From contig DAOPYN010000001.1 in assembly GCA_035352895.1 (NCBI GenBank), positions 124,001 through 188,000 of the forward strand: a stretch of 64,000 bases of DNA. The letters are read 5' to 3'. The position numbers and the translations under genes are program-made. The notes beneath the pieces are model-generated. The model saw nothing but the letters and a program-made list of their open reading frames with translations. It was not told where the DNA came from and did no database searches. This document shows positions 1 through 7,941 of this stretch, in pieces. The DNA is from UBA5070 sp035352895 (GTDB lineage Bacteria; Fibrobacterota; Fibrobacteria; UBA5070). Within the stretch, counting starts at the first letter, position 1; the number at the start of each line of letters is the position of its first letter.

Positions 1-306
1 CGAGGGGGAGGAAGCAAAGAGAACGAACGCGATGAGCTTCCCTTGGATTCACAAAACCCCGCCGATTCGAGGCCGTCGGTCGCGACGACCCGATGAGGAA
101 TATAACACCGCCCCTCCGGGATGCAGAAGGGATTCCGAGCGTGGGGCCGATTCGGTTCGTCTGGAATTTTCCCCGTTGGTGTTCCCCGCGGATGGCGAGG
201 CGGTGTCCCCAGCATTTCCACGAGGCAGGAAGAAAGGGAAGAACGAGGCTCCGTTGCCAGGAGAAAGTATATTGTGCCGCTGAACACCCGCGCGGAAAAC
301 GAGGAT
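1..306. other. Left-edge stretch without a supported gene
   Basis: I see no convincing coding region here. The open frames in this stretch have no recognisable product and no initiation signals. Near the right end, TATATT at 268-273 resembles a -10 element and AGGAG at 259-263 resembles a Shine-Dalgarno sequence placed 10 bases before an in-frame GTG at 274, so this segment probably holds the promoter or leader of the next gene. Confidence 0.4.
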
Positions 307-822
307 ATGAGCGACAAGGAAGCGGTCCGGAAACGGATCAATAGTTTCATCAACCCCAAAGACGGGGCTGACAACACCACCGAGATCACGCGTCTGATCA
401 AGAGCGTTTTCGATGACTTCCTGAACCAGGGGTTGACCCCGGAGAAGGCGGCGGAGAAGGCTCGGATCGAGATCCTATCGTGGAAATACCTGTTCCGGGT
501 GCGGAAGTCGGACTTCGCCGACCTTCTTGCCCAGATCGAGAAGGTCTGTTCCACCTGCGACTTCTCCCGGCTTTTAACCCCTCCGGTGGAGGTCATCGAG
601 GGGGATTCCGGAAAGATCAAGATCTACTTCCGGAAGAAGCGGTTCCAGATCCAGGTGCCCAAGGGGTACCAGATCCAGACCGTGCATCTGGAGAAGATGT
701 CCAAGACCTTGGAGGAGTTCTACTTCGACAATCTGGACGACTTTTCGGATCGCACCCTGAAGGCGACCATGACCGTCGCGCGCCTGGAAACCTTGCCGCG
801 CTACGACCTCTGGTTCGAATGA
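307..822 (+). CDS. Unrecognised 171-residue cytoplasmic protein
   Basis: I do not recognise this protein. It has no signal peptide or membrane segment and looks soluble and alpha/beta. The N-terminal half is charged and helical (AVRKRINSF, KAAEKARIEIL), the middle holds a short Cys-x2-Cys (STCD), and the C-terminal half alternates basic and hydrophobic residues as in beta strands (KIKIYFRKKRFQIQVP). I chose ATG 307 because its first residues (MSDKEAV) look like a natural N-terminus. GTG 274 is in frame, has AGGAG 10 bases upstream, and would add 11 residues, so it is a real alternative. The gene converges on the next one, and both end at the palindrome at 823-865, which probably terminates transcription from both sides. 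Confidence 0.6.
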   Translation: MSDKEAVRKRINSFINPKDGADNTTEITRLIKSVFDDFLNQGLTPEKAAEKARIEILSWKYLFRVRKSDFADLLAQIEKVCSTCDFSRLLTPPVEVIEGDSGKIKIYFRKKRFQIQVPKGYQIQTVHLEKMSKTLEEFYFDNLDDFSDRTLKATMTVARLETLPRYDLWFE

Positions 823-865
823 TGATGATGTAGCGACGCCCCGCCGGGGCGTCGCTACATCATCA
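823..865. repeat. 43-nt perfect palindrome between convergent genes
   Basis: The arms pair without mismatch: TGATGATG plus TAGCGACGCCCC, loop GCC, then the exact reverse complement. It begins one base after the plus-strand stop codon and its right end covers the stop codon of the minus-strand gene. The central 27 bases (831-857) are nearly the same as the centre of the palindrome at 10867-10923 (TAGAGACGCCCC in that copy), while the outer arms differ but are still self-complementary. It probably works as a bidirectional terminator, although neither side has a long T-tract. Confidence 0.8.
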
Positions 866-2611
866 CGGGCAGATGCGGATCTTGCGGACCTGTTCCAAGG
901 GACTGTCGCGGTCTTCGCGGGCGCCTACCGTCCGAAACGAGATCGAAACCGGCTCGTGGCGCTTGTCCAGGCGCAGGATCCGGATCCGTAGTGGTTTGGC
1001 GCTGGCCCCTTTCAGGACCACCTCCACATCCGCCTCGGTGAGGATGGCGTATTCGACCACGCGCAGAAGATCCTGGAAGGGAAGCTCCTTGAGTCCCTCG
1101 CCGTACTTGGAGTTGGCCGACACCGAGGAGCGCCTGGTTTCCTCGGACGCGGGCGGATCGAAATGCCACTCCCGGGAGGGTGTCTGGGCCGACGAAAGCC
1201 CCGGAGCGTTCCAGACGCTGGATTTGGGTCGTTCCTCGGCCAGGGCGGGAGGATCGTAGCCGAGAGCCGAAAGCTCCCGTCGCAACGGGGCTTCCTGCGC
1301 AGGATCCAGAAGGAAGCCCCAGTCGGGAATGATTTCCTGGACCAGGACCTGGATGGAGGGGAGTGCGGCCAGTTCGCGGAAGCGGGAGGCGTCGCGGATA
1401 CGCAGGATCCGGACGGATTCGAATTGGCAGGTGCGCCGGGATTCCAGCCATTCGCGCAGGACCCGCGCCACCGACGGCGGTGGGTCCAGGCGATCCAGGA
1501 ACCCAGTCAGTTCCTGTCCAATCAGGGGATGTGCGGCGGCTTCCAGGATCGATTCCCGCGAAAACCGGTAGCACGGCACGATTCCGGAGGTTTCCCTGCG
1601 GGCGCTGATCTCCAGGCCGCGGCGCCAGGAGAGTGGAGCCATCGGCGACAGGTAGGCGAGAAGATCCGCGGTCACCAGGACGGGACGCTCGGCCGAGGCC
1701 GGAGGTTTCCCCGGCGGGCCGATCCAGGTGATCGAGCCGTCGAGGGCCACGGTTTCCATCCGGCCAAGCGCCACCGCCTCGGCCATCCGCTGGGGCAGAC
1801 GCGACCAAACCGCGGGGCCGCGCAGATTCTGTCCATCCAGCCATCCCCAGATCCGGAGCGCATCCTCGCCCGAAAGCGGTCGCCGGGACACCTGTTCCCA
1901 CCAGGTCGCATCCCCGACGAAGGCGGTGCGGATCCACCAGCGCTCCACCGAGGCGTTCAGGAGGTCGCCGTCATCCAGCGCCACGTGTCCTTTCTCGTTG
2001 AGCTCCAGGACGGAGTCCCTCTCGTCGACCCAGCCCTGGTCGGCCAGGAACCGAAGCGAAAGATCCAGGCAAAGCTCCTGGGCAAGCGAGGTCAGACCTT
2101 CCAGATGGAAGAACGATTCGCGAAGATGCGGGCGTTGGCGTCGGTTCAGTTCGCCTGTCCGGGTGAGCTTCGCCTCGCCGAGGTCGATTCTCGCCCCCAG
2201 GGCCACCAGGCCTTCCACCCAGGCTCGCGAAGAGGGAAGCTGGTGTTCGGGCGAGGGGTGGGGTGGCTCGGGAAGGCTCGACAGATAACTGCCGCGCAAT
2301 TGTTGAGCCCAGTCCAGGAGCCCGTGCCATCCGGCTTCTCCACCGCGGAAGGCCATGGACTTCCCGGCCAGGGATTCCAGCTCCGCCTCGGGCTCTTCCA
2401 GGCCCGCGGGGCCGGCGAACGCCAATGCCTGGAGGGCAAGGGATTCCGGCGTGGAAAGGTCGTCCCGCCGGGCGGGATCGGCCAGCCAGGATTCCAATTC
2501 CTGGCGGATGCGGCTGGATTGGAGAATTCCACTGCGACCAAAACGCTGGGCGTGGATTTCCGCGATCCTGGAAGGGTTGGTACCATCTAGTATTTCACGG
2601 ATCCAAGGCAT
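863..2611 (-). CDS. XPB/Ssl2 helicase-associated-like protein with WYL-like C-terminus (tentative)
   Basis: This is a 582-residue soluble protein without a signal peptide or Walker motif, so it is not itself a helicase. Around residues 375-470 it resembles the helicase-associated C-terminal domain found in XPB/Ssl2-like bacterial proteins (LTGFLDRLDPPPSVARV, then CQFESVRILRIRDASRF). The last 80 residues (RVVEYAILTEADVEVVLKG to LEQVRKIRI) have the strand pattern of WYL-type ligand-binding domains. These matches are from pattern recognition only and are weak. I start at ATG 2611 (MPWIREIL); the longer frame upstream overlaps the divergent gene and has poor composition. TACGTT 12 bases upstream may be a -10 element. 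A role in DNA or nucleotide sensing is possible, but I cannot assign one. Confidence 0.55.
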   Translation of the reverse strand: MPWIREILDGTNPSRIAEIHAQRFGRSGILQSSRIRQELESWLADPARRDDLSTPESLALQALAFAGPAGLEEPEAELESLAGKSMAFRGGEAGWHGLLDWAQQLRGSYLSSLPEPPHPSPEHQLPSSRAWVEGLVALGARIDLGEAKLTRTGELNRRQRPHLRESFFHLEGLTSLAQELCLDLSLRFLADQGWVDERDSVLELNEKGHVALDDGDLLNASVERWWIRTAFVGDATWWEQVSRRPLSGEDALRIWGWLDGQNLRGPAVWSRLPQRMAEAVALGRMETVALDGSITWIGPPGKPPASAERPVLVTADLLAYLSPMAPLSWRRGLEISARRETSGIVPCYRFSRESILEAAAHPLIGQELTGFLDRLDPPPSVARVLREWLESRRTCQFESVRILRIRDASRFRELAALPSIQVLVQEIIPDWGFLLDPAQEAPLRRELSALGYDPPALAEERPKSSVWNAPGLSSAQTPSREWHFDPPASEETRRSSVSANSKYGEGLKELPFQDLLRVVEYAILTEADVEVVLKGASAKPLRIRILRLDKRHEPVSISFRTVGAREDRDSPLEQVRKIRICP

Positions 2612-2745
2612 GCGAAGCGATGAAACGTAGTCGCTCGGAGGCCGGAAGGCGGTGGAAATCCTGAATCGGCCCATTGCCGGACGATGTCGGGCCCTCGGAT
2701 GGACGCAATGGAAATACCTTGGTAGCACAGGAGGCGCGACGACCC

Positions 2746-3129
2746 ATGAGCGCACAGATCGATCCGACAAATTCCCGAGACGGCTTGGCCTCTGCGGATT
2801 CCCTCTGCACAGGAGCGGAAGCGGCCCTGGAGACCGGGGCCTTCGGGCCGGCGGTGGAGGGCTTCCTCCGCGCCATGGACGCCGACCCCTCCAGCGCGCG
2901 CGCCTGGGGTGGAATCGGTGTGGGCTGCTTCCGGCAGGGCCTGCGCAAAAGCGCCAGGATCTTCTTCGAGATGGCTGTGCGCCTGGATCCCGCCGACGAG
3001 GATTCCGTCCTCAACTGGGCGGAATCGACGGGACGGGAATTGACCAACGAGCAGGCGAGGAGCTTCCTGGAGCAGGCGGGCGTGGGCGCAACCCTCGTCG
3101 GGAAGGCCATCGAGGTGCGCGGGGGATGA
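2746..3129 (+). CDS. Small TPR-like protein
   Basis: This 127-residue soluble protein carries about two tetratricopeptide-like helix pairs (residues 20-85: ALETGAFGPAVEGFLRAM, then ARAWGGIGVGCFRQGL and RIFFEMAVRLDP). AGGAGG at 2729-2734 lies 11 bases before ATG 2746 and sets the start. Its stop overlaps the start of the glycosyltransferase gene by four bases (ATGA), so the two are probably translationally coupled, and it may act as a scaffold or partner for that enzyme. Such pairs are common next to TPR-containing glycosyltransferases; the partnership itself is inferred from the overlap. Confidence 0.75.
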   Translation: MSAQIDPTNSRDGLASADSLCTGAEAALETGAFGPAVEGFLRAMDADPSSARAWGGIGVGCFRQGLRKSARIFFEMAVRLDPADEDSVLNWAESTGRELTNEQARSFLEQAGVGATLVGKAIEVRGG

Positions 3130-4397
3130 GGATCTCCCTGTGCATGATCGCGAAGAACGAGGAGGCCAACCTCCCCGAGCTCCTGCGGTCGGCCGCTCCC
3201 TTGGGGGCGCAACTGGTGGTGGTGGACACCGGATCCATAGACCGGACCCGCGAGATCGCCCGGGATGCCGGCGCCGAAGTGGTCGAATGGGCCTGGCGCA
3301 ACGACTTCGCAGCGGCTCGCAACGTCAGCTTGGAGCGCGCCAAGGCGCCATGGGTCCTGTGGCTGGATGCCGACGATCGCATTCCCGCCGAGTCCATCCC
3401 ACGGATCCTCCGGATCGCCGAAGGGACCCCGGATCGGGCCGTCTCCTTCCTGGTGAAGAACACCACGGACGACGGCTCCACAGGCAGCGAGTTTTCCCAG
3501 ATCCGGATGTTTCCCAACCACCCGCGGATCCGTTTCCACGGTGCCATCCACGAGCAGGTGTATCCGGGATTGGCCGCGTTGGGGCTGGACATCGATTACA
3601 CCACCATCCTGGTGCACCACACCGGGTACTCCGACCCCGCCACCATCCGCGCCAAGCAGGCGCGCAACCACGAGATCCTCAAGGAGCGCGTGGCCAAGGG
3701 GGATGTCGGAGCCATCCAGTGGTACCAATTGGCATCCACCCGGCAGGACCTGGGCGATGTTCCAGGTGCGGAAGAAGCCTTCCGCAAGGCGTTGGATCTG
3801 ATCCGCGCCGGCGATGCCGACCGCCATCTGGCCTCGGTGATCCCCTGCCATCTGGCTACCCTTCGCGTCTCCCAGGGCGATATGGCCGGGGCCTATCGGG
3901 TCTATCAGGAAACCCTCGATCCGGATCCGGCCACTTGGCACCCCAACCAGACGAGCCTGGTCGCCGAGCTGTGGGAACGGGTGGAAGGAATCGACGCGGC
4001 CCTGGAATTCTGGGAAAAGGCCTTCACACCTTCGGTGCGGCAGGCTCTCCTGCCCGTCGACCCCAAGCTCGTGTCCATCCGCCCCCTCCAGACCTTGGCG
4101 GAACACTGGAAGAATCGCGGCAAGGAAGGGTTGGCCATCGACCTCCTCAAGATCCTGAAGGACGTCCTCCAGGATCGGCGTCCCGCGCGTTCCAGCCTGC
4201 CGGATGCCTATCTGCGCCATGGATTGGCATCGCGGGCCAGCGAACTCTATGCCTGGTGCCTGGAGAAGGATGGCGAGACACCGGAGGTCTGGGCCTCCCT
4301 GGTGGCCGCCCTGGTGGAGGCTGGCGACGACGAGCGGGCGGAAGCCTTCCGGGTGGCGGGCCGGTCCAAGTGGCCCGACCATCCCTGGTCGGCGTGA
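3126..4397 (+). CDS. Family 2 glycosyltransferase with C-terminal TPR region
   Basis: This 423-residue enzyme has an N-terminal GT-A glycosyltransferase fold. Visible are the opening motif SLCMIAKNEEANLPELL (residues 4-20), the nucleotide-binding strand VVVDTGSIDRT, the DxD-like WLDADDR, and the acceptor-site segment RFHGAIHEQV near residue 140. From about residue 190 the chain becomes helical and TPR-like (GDVPGAEEAFRKALDL). This layout matches the SunS-like TPR glycosyltransferases that modify proteins or small acceptors with NDP-sugars. There is no membrane segment, so it should be cytoplasmic. ATG 3126 overlaps the previous stop codon. The substrate cannot be told from the sequence. Confidence 0.85.
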   Translation: MRISLCMIAKNEEANLPELLRSAAPLGAQLVVVDTGSIDRTREIARDAGAEVVEWAWRNDFAAARNVSLERAKAPWVLWLDADDRIPAESIPRILRIAEGTPDRAVSFLVKNTTDDGSTGSEFSQIRMFPNHPRIRFHGAIHEQVYPGLAALGLDIDYTTILVHHTGYSDPATIRAKQARNHEILKERVAKGDVGAIQWYQLASTRQDLGDVPGAEEAFRKALDLIRAGDADRHLASVIPCHLATLRVSQGDMAGAYRVYQETLDPDPATWHPNQTSLVAELWERVEGIDAALEFWEKAFTPSVRQALLPVDPKLVSIRPLQTLAEHWKNRGKEGLAIDLLKILKDVLQDRRPARSSLPDAYLRHGLASRASELYAWCLEKDGETPEVWASLVAALVEAGDDERAEAFRVAGRSKWPDHPWSA

Positions 4398-4859
4398 TGG
4401 AGCCGAAGAGTGCATCCAGGCCGTTGGCGAGCATGGAAAAAGAAGGCCACCTAGGGTAAACCCTAGGTGGCTTGGAGCGACGGACCCATTCCTTTCACTC
4501 ACCCGGTTTCGAAAGGTGGGCCTGTAACCCGTCGCAACTCACCAATAGATAGGTCGGACCTGGACTTGCGACCAGATGTCCGCAGGGGTCGAGGGGGGGC
4601 GCGTACGCGAATTGCGTACGAACTCTCGCTCGCCCTTGAGACAAAGTGTCAATCTTTCTTGCTTTCGGTTTGGCAAAACGGTATCTTCCCTGGTAGGGAT
4701 AAAAGCCGGGTTGCCAGGTATGCGGGGAACGGCGACTTCGGTGGACAGCAGGATCGTCGTGGAGATGCTAACGGGGAATGACCACGATGGCGGCTGTCCT
4801 CCCGCCCTTTTCCCGTCCGACGGGGCGCCATCCGGACGCGCCGACGGACGTTGGCCTTC
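4398..4859. other. 462-nt intergenic stretch between convergent transcription units
   Basis: No supported gene lies here. It holds the hairpin at 4446-4471, a second inverted repeat (CGTACGC at 4602-4608 and GCGTACG at 4614-4620, loop GAATT), and a small dyad GACA-aag-TGTC near 4640. The open frames at 4467-4781 and 4576-4863 have no Shine-Dalgarno sequence and shifting, low-complexity composition. I compared 4690-4780 with common riboswitch cores and found no convincing match. Confidence 0.5.
4446..4471 (-). terminator. Hairpin terminator with T-tract on the minus strand
   Basis: A perfect 11-bp stem (GCCACCTAGGG / CCCTAGGTGGC) encloses loop TAAA. Read on the minus strand it is followed by CTTCTTTTTCC, so it fits an intrinsic terminator for leftward transcription from the agmatine deiminase unit, whose stop codon is about 390 bases away. 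It also sits 48 bases after the stop of the rightward glycosyltransferase gene and may serve both. Confidence 0.65.
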
Positions 4860-5927
4860 CTAGGCCGGCTCCTGCTGCGACAGACAATGCAGGCTGCCCT
4901 GCCCGAAGATGATCTTGCGGCAGTCCACCCCGACCACTTTCCGTCCGGTTGCCCTTTCCAGGATGCGCGCGGCATGTTCGTCCATGGGGTCCCGGAAGGT
5001 GGGCATCAGGATGCCGTCGGCGGAAAACAGGAAATTGCAGTAGCTGGCCGGAGTGCGCAGGCCCAGTTCCACCACCGGCGCGGGCATGGGCAGCGGCAGC
5101 ACCTCCAGCTTCCGTCCCCGCGCGTCGGTCATGGACCGGAGGCGGCGGAAATTGTCGTCGAGGGGAACGTGGTTGGGATCGTTGACGTCCTCTTCCACGG
5201 CGGCGCAGACCATCCCGGGAGCCAAAAACCGCGCCAGGTCGTCGACGTGTCCGTCGGTGTCGTCGCCGTCCACCCCGCGTCCCAGCCACAGCACCTTGCG
5301 GGCACCCAGGAACCGGCCCAGCCGCACTTCGATGCCGTGCCGGTCCAGCCAGGGATTGCGGTTCTCGTTGAGCAGGCACTGTTCCGTGGTCAGGAGCGTG
5401 CCTTCGCCGTCCACATCGATGGATCCGCCTTCCAGCGTCATGCCGGGGATCCATCGGTCCATCTTCCGCAGGGTCGCCACGCGCGAGGGGACGAGGTCGT
5501 CCTGGTCCCACGGCGGATATTTGCCGCCCCACTTGTCGAAGTCCCAATCGGTGATCGAGAGATTCCCCGAGACGGCGTCGCGCACGAAGATGGGGCCCGA
5601 GTCGCGCAGCCAGGAGTCGTCGATGGGGATGTCGTGGAGGAAGATCCGGTCGCGCCGCGGAAAGTCCCTGACGATATCCTCGATGCGCGAGGCGACACCG
5701 GGAGTGCCCGCGCAGAAGTGCACCTCTTCGCGCTCGGAAAGAGCCCGGGCGTACTCCCCGAAGGCGAGTTCCACCTCGGAACGGATCGCATCGGGCCATG
5801 TGTCCCGGTTGCAGGGCCATCCCAGCCAGGTACCCCGGCGCGGAGCCCATTCGGCGGGCATCGAAAGACGCCCCTCCTCGGGAAGCCCCTTGGCGTCCAG
5901 GGTCCCCCGGTAATCGAAATCCGACAT
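4860..5927 (-). CDS. aguA: Agmatine deiminase
   Basis: The 355-residue product matches the agmatine deiminase (peptidyl-arginine-deiminase-like) family in length and motifs. It should hydrolyse agmatine to N-carbamoylputrescine and ammonia in the cytoplasm, the second step of arginine-to-putrescine conversion. The family opening MPAEWAPRRGTWLGWP is at residues 23-38. DSWLRDSGPIFV, GGSIDVDGEG and GDDTDGHVDD carry the acidic and His substrate residues, and the nucleophilic cysteine is Cys348 in GQGSLHCLSQQEP at the very end. ATG 5927 shares one base with the TGA of the upstream transferase (TGATG), so the two are co-transcribed. I see no arginine decarboxylase or carbamoylputrescine amidase gene nearby, and the link to a sugar transferase is unexplained. 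Confidence 0.93.
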   Translation of the reverse strand: MSDFDYRGTLDAKGLPEEGRLSMPAEWAPRRGTWLGWPCNRDTWPDAIRSEVELAFGEYARALSEREEVHFCAGTPGVASRIEDIVRDFPRRDRIFLHDIPIDDSWLRDSGPIFVRDAVSGNLSITDWDFDKWGGKYPPWDQDDLVPSRVATLRKMDRWIPGMTLEGGSIDVDGEGTLLTTEQCLLNENRNPWLDRHGIEVRLGRFLGARKVLWLGRGVDGDDTDGHVDDLARFLAPGMVCAAVEEDVNDPNHVPLDDNFRRLRSMTDARGRKLEVLPLPMPAPVVELGLRTPASYCNFLFSADGILMPTFRDPMDEHAARILERATGRKVVGVDCRKIIFGQGSLHCLSQQEPA

Positions 5928-7327
5928 CAATAGACGTCCTCGTGCTTGAAGACCAGCTGCCAGGCGGTCAAGACGCAGATCTTCAAGTCCAGCCAGATGC
6001 TCCAGTTGCGCAGGTAGTCCAGATCGAACTTCACCCGCTTCTCCATCTTGTCGAGGGTTTCCGTCTCGCCGCGGGCGCCGTTGACCTGGGCCCATCCGGT
6101 GATGCCGGGCTTCATCTTGTGGCGCAGCATGTACCCGTGGATCTTGCGGCGGTATTCTTCGTTGTGGGCGACGGCGTGGGGGCGCGGGCCCACGATGCTC
6201 ATCCTGCCCTGCAGCACGTTGATGAACTGGGGAAACTCGTCGATCGAGGTCTTGCGCAGGAAGGCGCCCAGAGGGGTGATGCGGGTATCCCCCTTCTTCG
6301 CTTGCTGGATCTTCGCGCCGTTGTCCATGGTGCGCATGGAACGGAACTTCCAGACCTCGATCTCCTGCCCGGCCAGACCGTAGCGCTTCTGCTTGAAGAT
6401 GGCCGGTCCCGGCGAGGTGAGCTTCACCGCCGCCGCGATCGCGAGCATCGGAATGCCGGCGACGGCCAGGAACGCCAGCGAGAAGACGATGTCGAACGAC
6501 CGCTTGATGTACCAGTCGATCTCCGCGTAGGGGAGTTCGTGGACGGAGATCGCGGTGAGCGAACCCAGGTGGATCATGCGGGAATTGATCAGGTTGAACG
6601 TGTAGAAGTCCGGCACGATGTACACCGAGGCGGTGGTGTCGGCAAGGCGCTGGATCACGTATCGGGTGCGTTCGGTGGCCGAGAGCGGGAAGGCGAGGTA
6701 GACGCGGTCGATCTGGCCTTCCCGTGCTTGGGCGATCATCTCCTCGATGTCCCCCAGGATCCGGTCGCGCGGGATGGACGAGGGACGCTCGCCTTGGGGG
6801 TCGCGGTCGTCGAACCATCCCACCACGTCCAGTCCGGAATTGGGCATCTGCTCGATGATCCGTCCCACTTCGGCTCCTTGGGCGTCGGAAGGGGCGATGG
6901 CCACCTTGGCGCGGTTGCCGCCACGGTTGCGGAACAGGCCCAGGCTCAGGCGGAAAACGGCCCGCCACACCACCAGGAGCACAAGCGCGATCCCGATCCA
7001 GGAGAGGAAAAGCTCCCGGGGCAGGGCGAAAGTCGGGATCATGGTCTGGATCACCAGGGCCAGCACCGCCGAGGCGAAGACCCACACCCCGGTGGCGCGG
7101 AACAGTTCGTCGCGCACCGGCGTTCCTCGCCAGGAAGCGTAGAGGGAGCTGGGTTCTGCGATCAGCAGGTATAGGATGACCTGGCCCAGTCCCACGGATG
7201 CCAGATACCCCCATTCCGGGCATGGAGCGTCCAGCAGATGGCAAGCTCCGACCAGCGAGGACAGGATGATGGCCGCCTCGGCGAGTCGCAACACGGGAGC
7301 GAATTTGTTCTGGGATGGTCGAATCAC
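5927..7327 (-). CDS. WcaJ-type undecaprenyl-phosphate sugar-phosphate transferase
   Basis: This 466-residue integral membrane enzyme is of the polyprenyl-phosphate hexose-1-phosphate transferase type that starts exopolysaccharide or capsule repeat synthesis on undecaprenyl phosphate. The N-terminal ~130 residues hold four to five membrane segments. A Rossmann-like CoA-binding-type region follows (KVAIAPSDAQG, IDRVYLAFPLSA). The catalytic bacterial sugar transferase domain begins near residue 270 (RSFDIVFSLAFL) and shows KQKRYGLAGQEIEVWKFRSM, SIDEFPQFINVLQGRMSIVG and PGITGWAQVNGARG. The start is GTG 7327; no Shine-Dalgarno sequence is visible, so it is less certain than the end. It diverges from ndk across 128 bases. 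No complete exopolysaccharide locus is present in the window. Confidence 0.88.
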   Translation of the reverse strand: MIRPSQNKFAPVLRLAEAAIILSSLVGACHLLDAPCPEWGYLASVGLGQVILYLLIAEPSSLYASWRGTPVRDELFRATGVWVFASAVLALVIQTMIPTFALPRELFLSWIGIALVLLVVWRAVFRLSLGLFRNRGGNRAKVAIAPSDAQGAEVGRIIEQMPNSGLDVVGWFDDRDPQGERPSSIPRDRILGDIEEMIAQAREGQIDRVYLAFPLSATERTRYVIQRLADTTASVYIVPDFYTFNLINSRMIHLGSLTAISVHELPYAEIDWYIKRSFDIVFSLAFLAVAGIPMLAIAAAVKLTSPGPAIFKQKRYGLAGQEIEVWKFRSMRTMDNGAKIQQAKKGDTRITPLGAFLRKTSIDEFPQFINVLQGRMSIVGPRPHAVAHNEEYRRKIHGYMLRHKMKPGITGWAQVNGARGETETLDKMEKRVKFDLDYLRNWSIWLDLKICVLTAWQLVFKHEDVY

Positions 7328-7441
7328 GACGGGAATCCGAGAGGGAAGGTGGATGTCGGTTGGGCAAGGGAAGCTAATTCCTTCGCGGGGGTTTGTCCCG
7401 GTCGGATGGAAACCAGTCTGGTAGCAGACGACCTCGAAGTC

Positions 7442-7447
7442 TAGATT
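7442..7447 (+). promoter_or_regulatory. -10-like element of a probably leaderless ndk mRNA
   Basis: TAGATT lies 8 bases before ATG 7456 and no Shine-Dalgarno sequence is present, so transcription should begin at or next to the start codon. The -35 region (around 7418-7424, CTGGTAG) is weak. Confidence 0.5.
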
Positions 7448-7455
7448 TGGCGACC

Positions 7456-7905
7456 ATGAGCCAACGCACCTTCGCCATCGTCAAGCCCAACGCGGTCCGC
7501 TCGGCCCTGGTGGGCGAGATCCTCCGCCGCTACGAAACCGCCCGCCTGAAGATCGTGGGAGCCAAGCTCGTCCACGCGTCCCGCGAGAAGGTGGCCGGTT
7601 TCTACGCCGAGCACGAAGGGCGCCCATTCTTTCCCGGACTGGTGGACTTCATGTCCTCCGGCCCCATCCTGGTGCTTGCCCTGGAAGGCGACAACGCCAT
7701 CGCCGACGTGCGCGCCCTCAACGGGGCCACAGATCCGGCCAAGGCCGCGCCCGGTACCATCCGCCACGCGTTCGGGCCCACCATGGGCTCCAACGTGGTG
7801 CACAGCTCCGATTCGCCGGAATCGGCGGCTCGCGAGATCTCCTATTGGTTTTCCGCCGACGAACTCTTCTCCTACGCGCAGAAGAGTTCCGTGGCCGACG
7901 TCTGA
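7456..7905 (+). CDS. ndk: Nucleoside diphosphate kinase
   Basis: The 149-residue product has the full length of a bacterial NDK. It transfers the gamma phosphate of ATP to nucleoside diphosphates through a phosphohistidine. The nucleotide-binding opening TFAIVKPNAV is at residues 5-14, and the active-site histidine is His116 in SNVVHSSDSPESA, the family signature. The segment RHAFGPTMGSN corresponds to the usual conserved Arg/Gly-rich stretch. Only 36 bases separate it from sdhA, so ndk probably leads an ndk-sdhA-sdhB transcript ending at the terminator at 10801-10830. The start follows the leaderless-type -10 element. Confidence 0.97.
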   Translation: MSQRTFAIVKPNAVRSALVGEILRRYETARLKIVGAKLVHASREKVAGFYAEHEGRPFFPGLVDFMSSGPILVLALEGDNAIADVRALNGATDPAKAAPGTIRHAFGPTMGSNVVHSSDSPESAAREISYWFSADELFSYAQKSSVADV

Positions 7906-7941
7906 TCCCATCGAACCAGCATCCCACACCGAGGTACGGAT

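Noticed and set aside
4690..4780. Possible cyclic-di-GMP or other riboswitch in the 4.4-4.9 kb gap
   Set aside because: Some GC-rich loops look suggestive, but the conserved core bases of the known classes are not in place and no gene follows on that strand.
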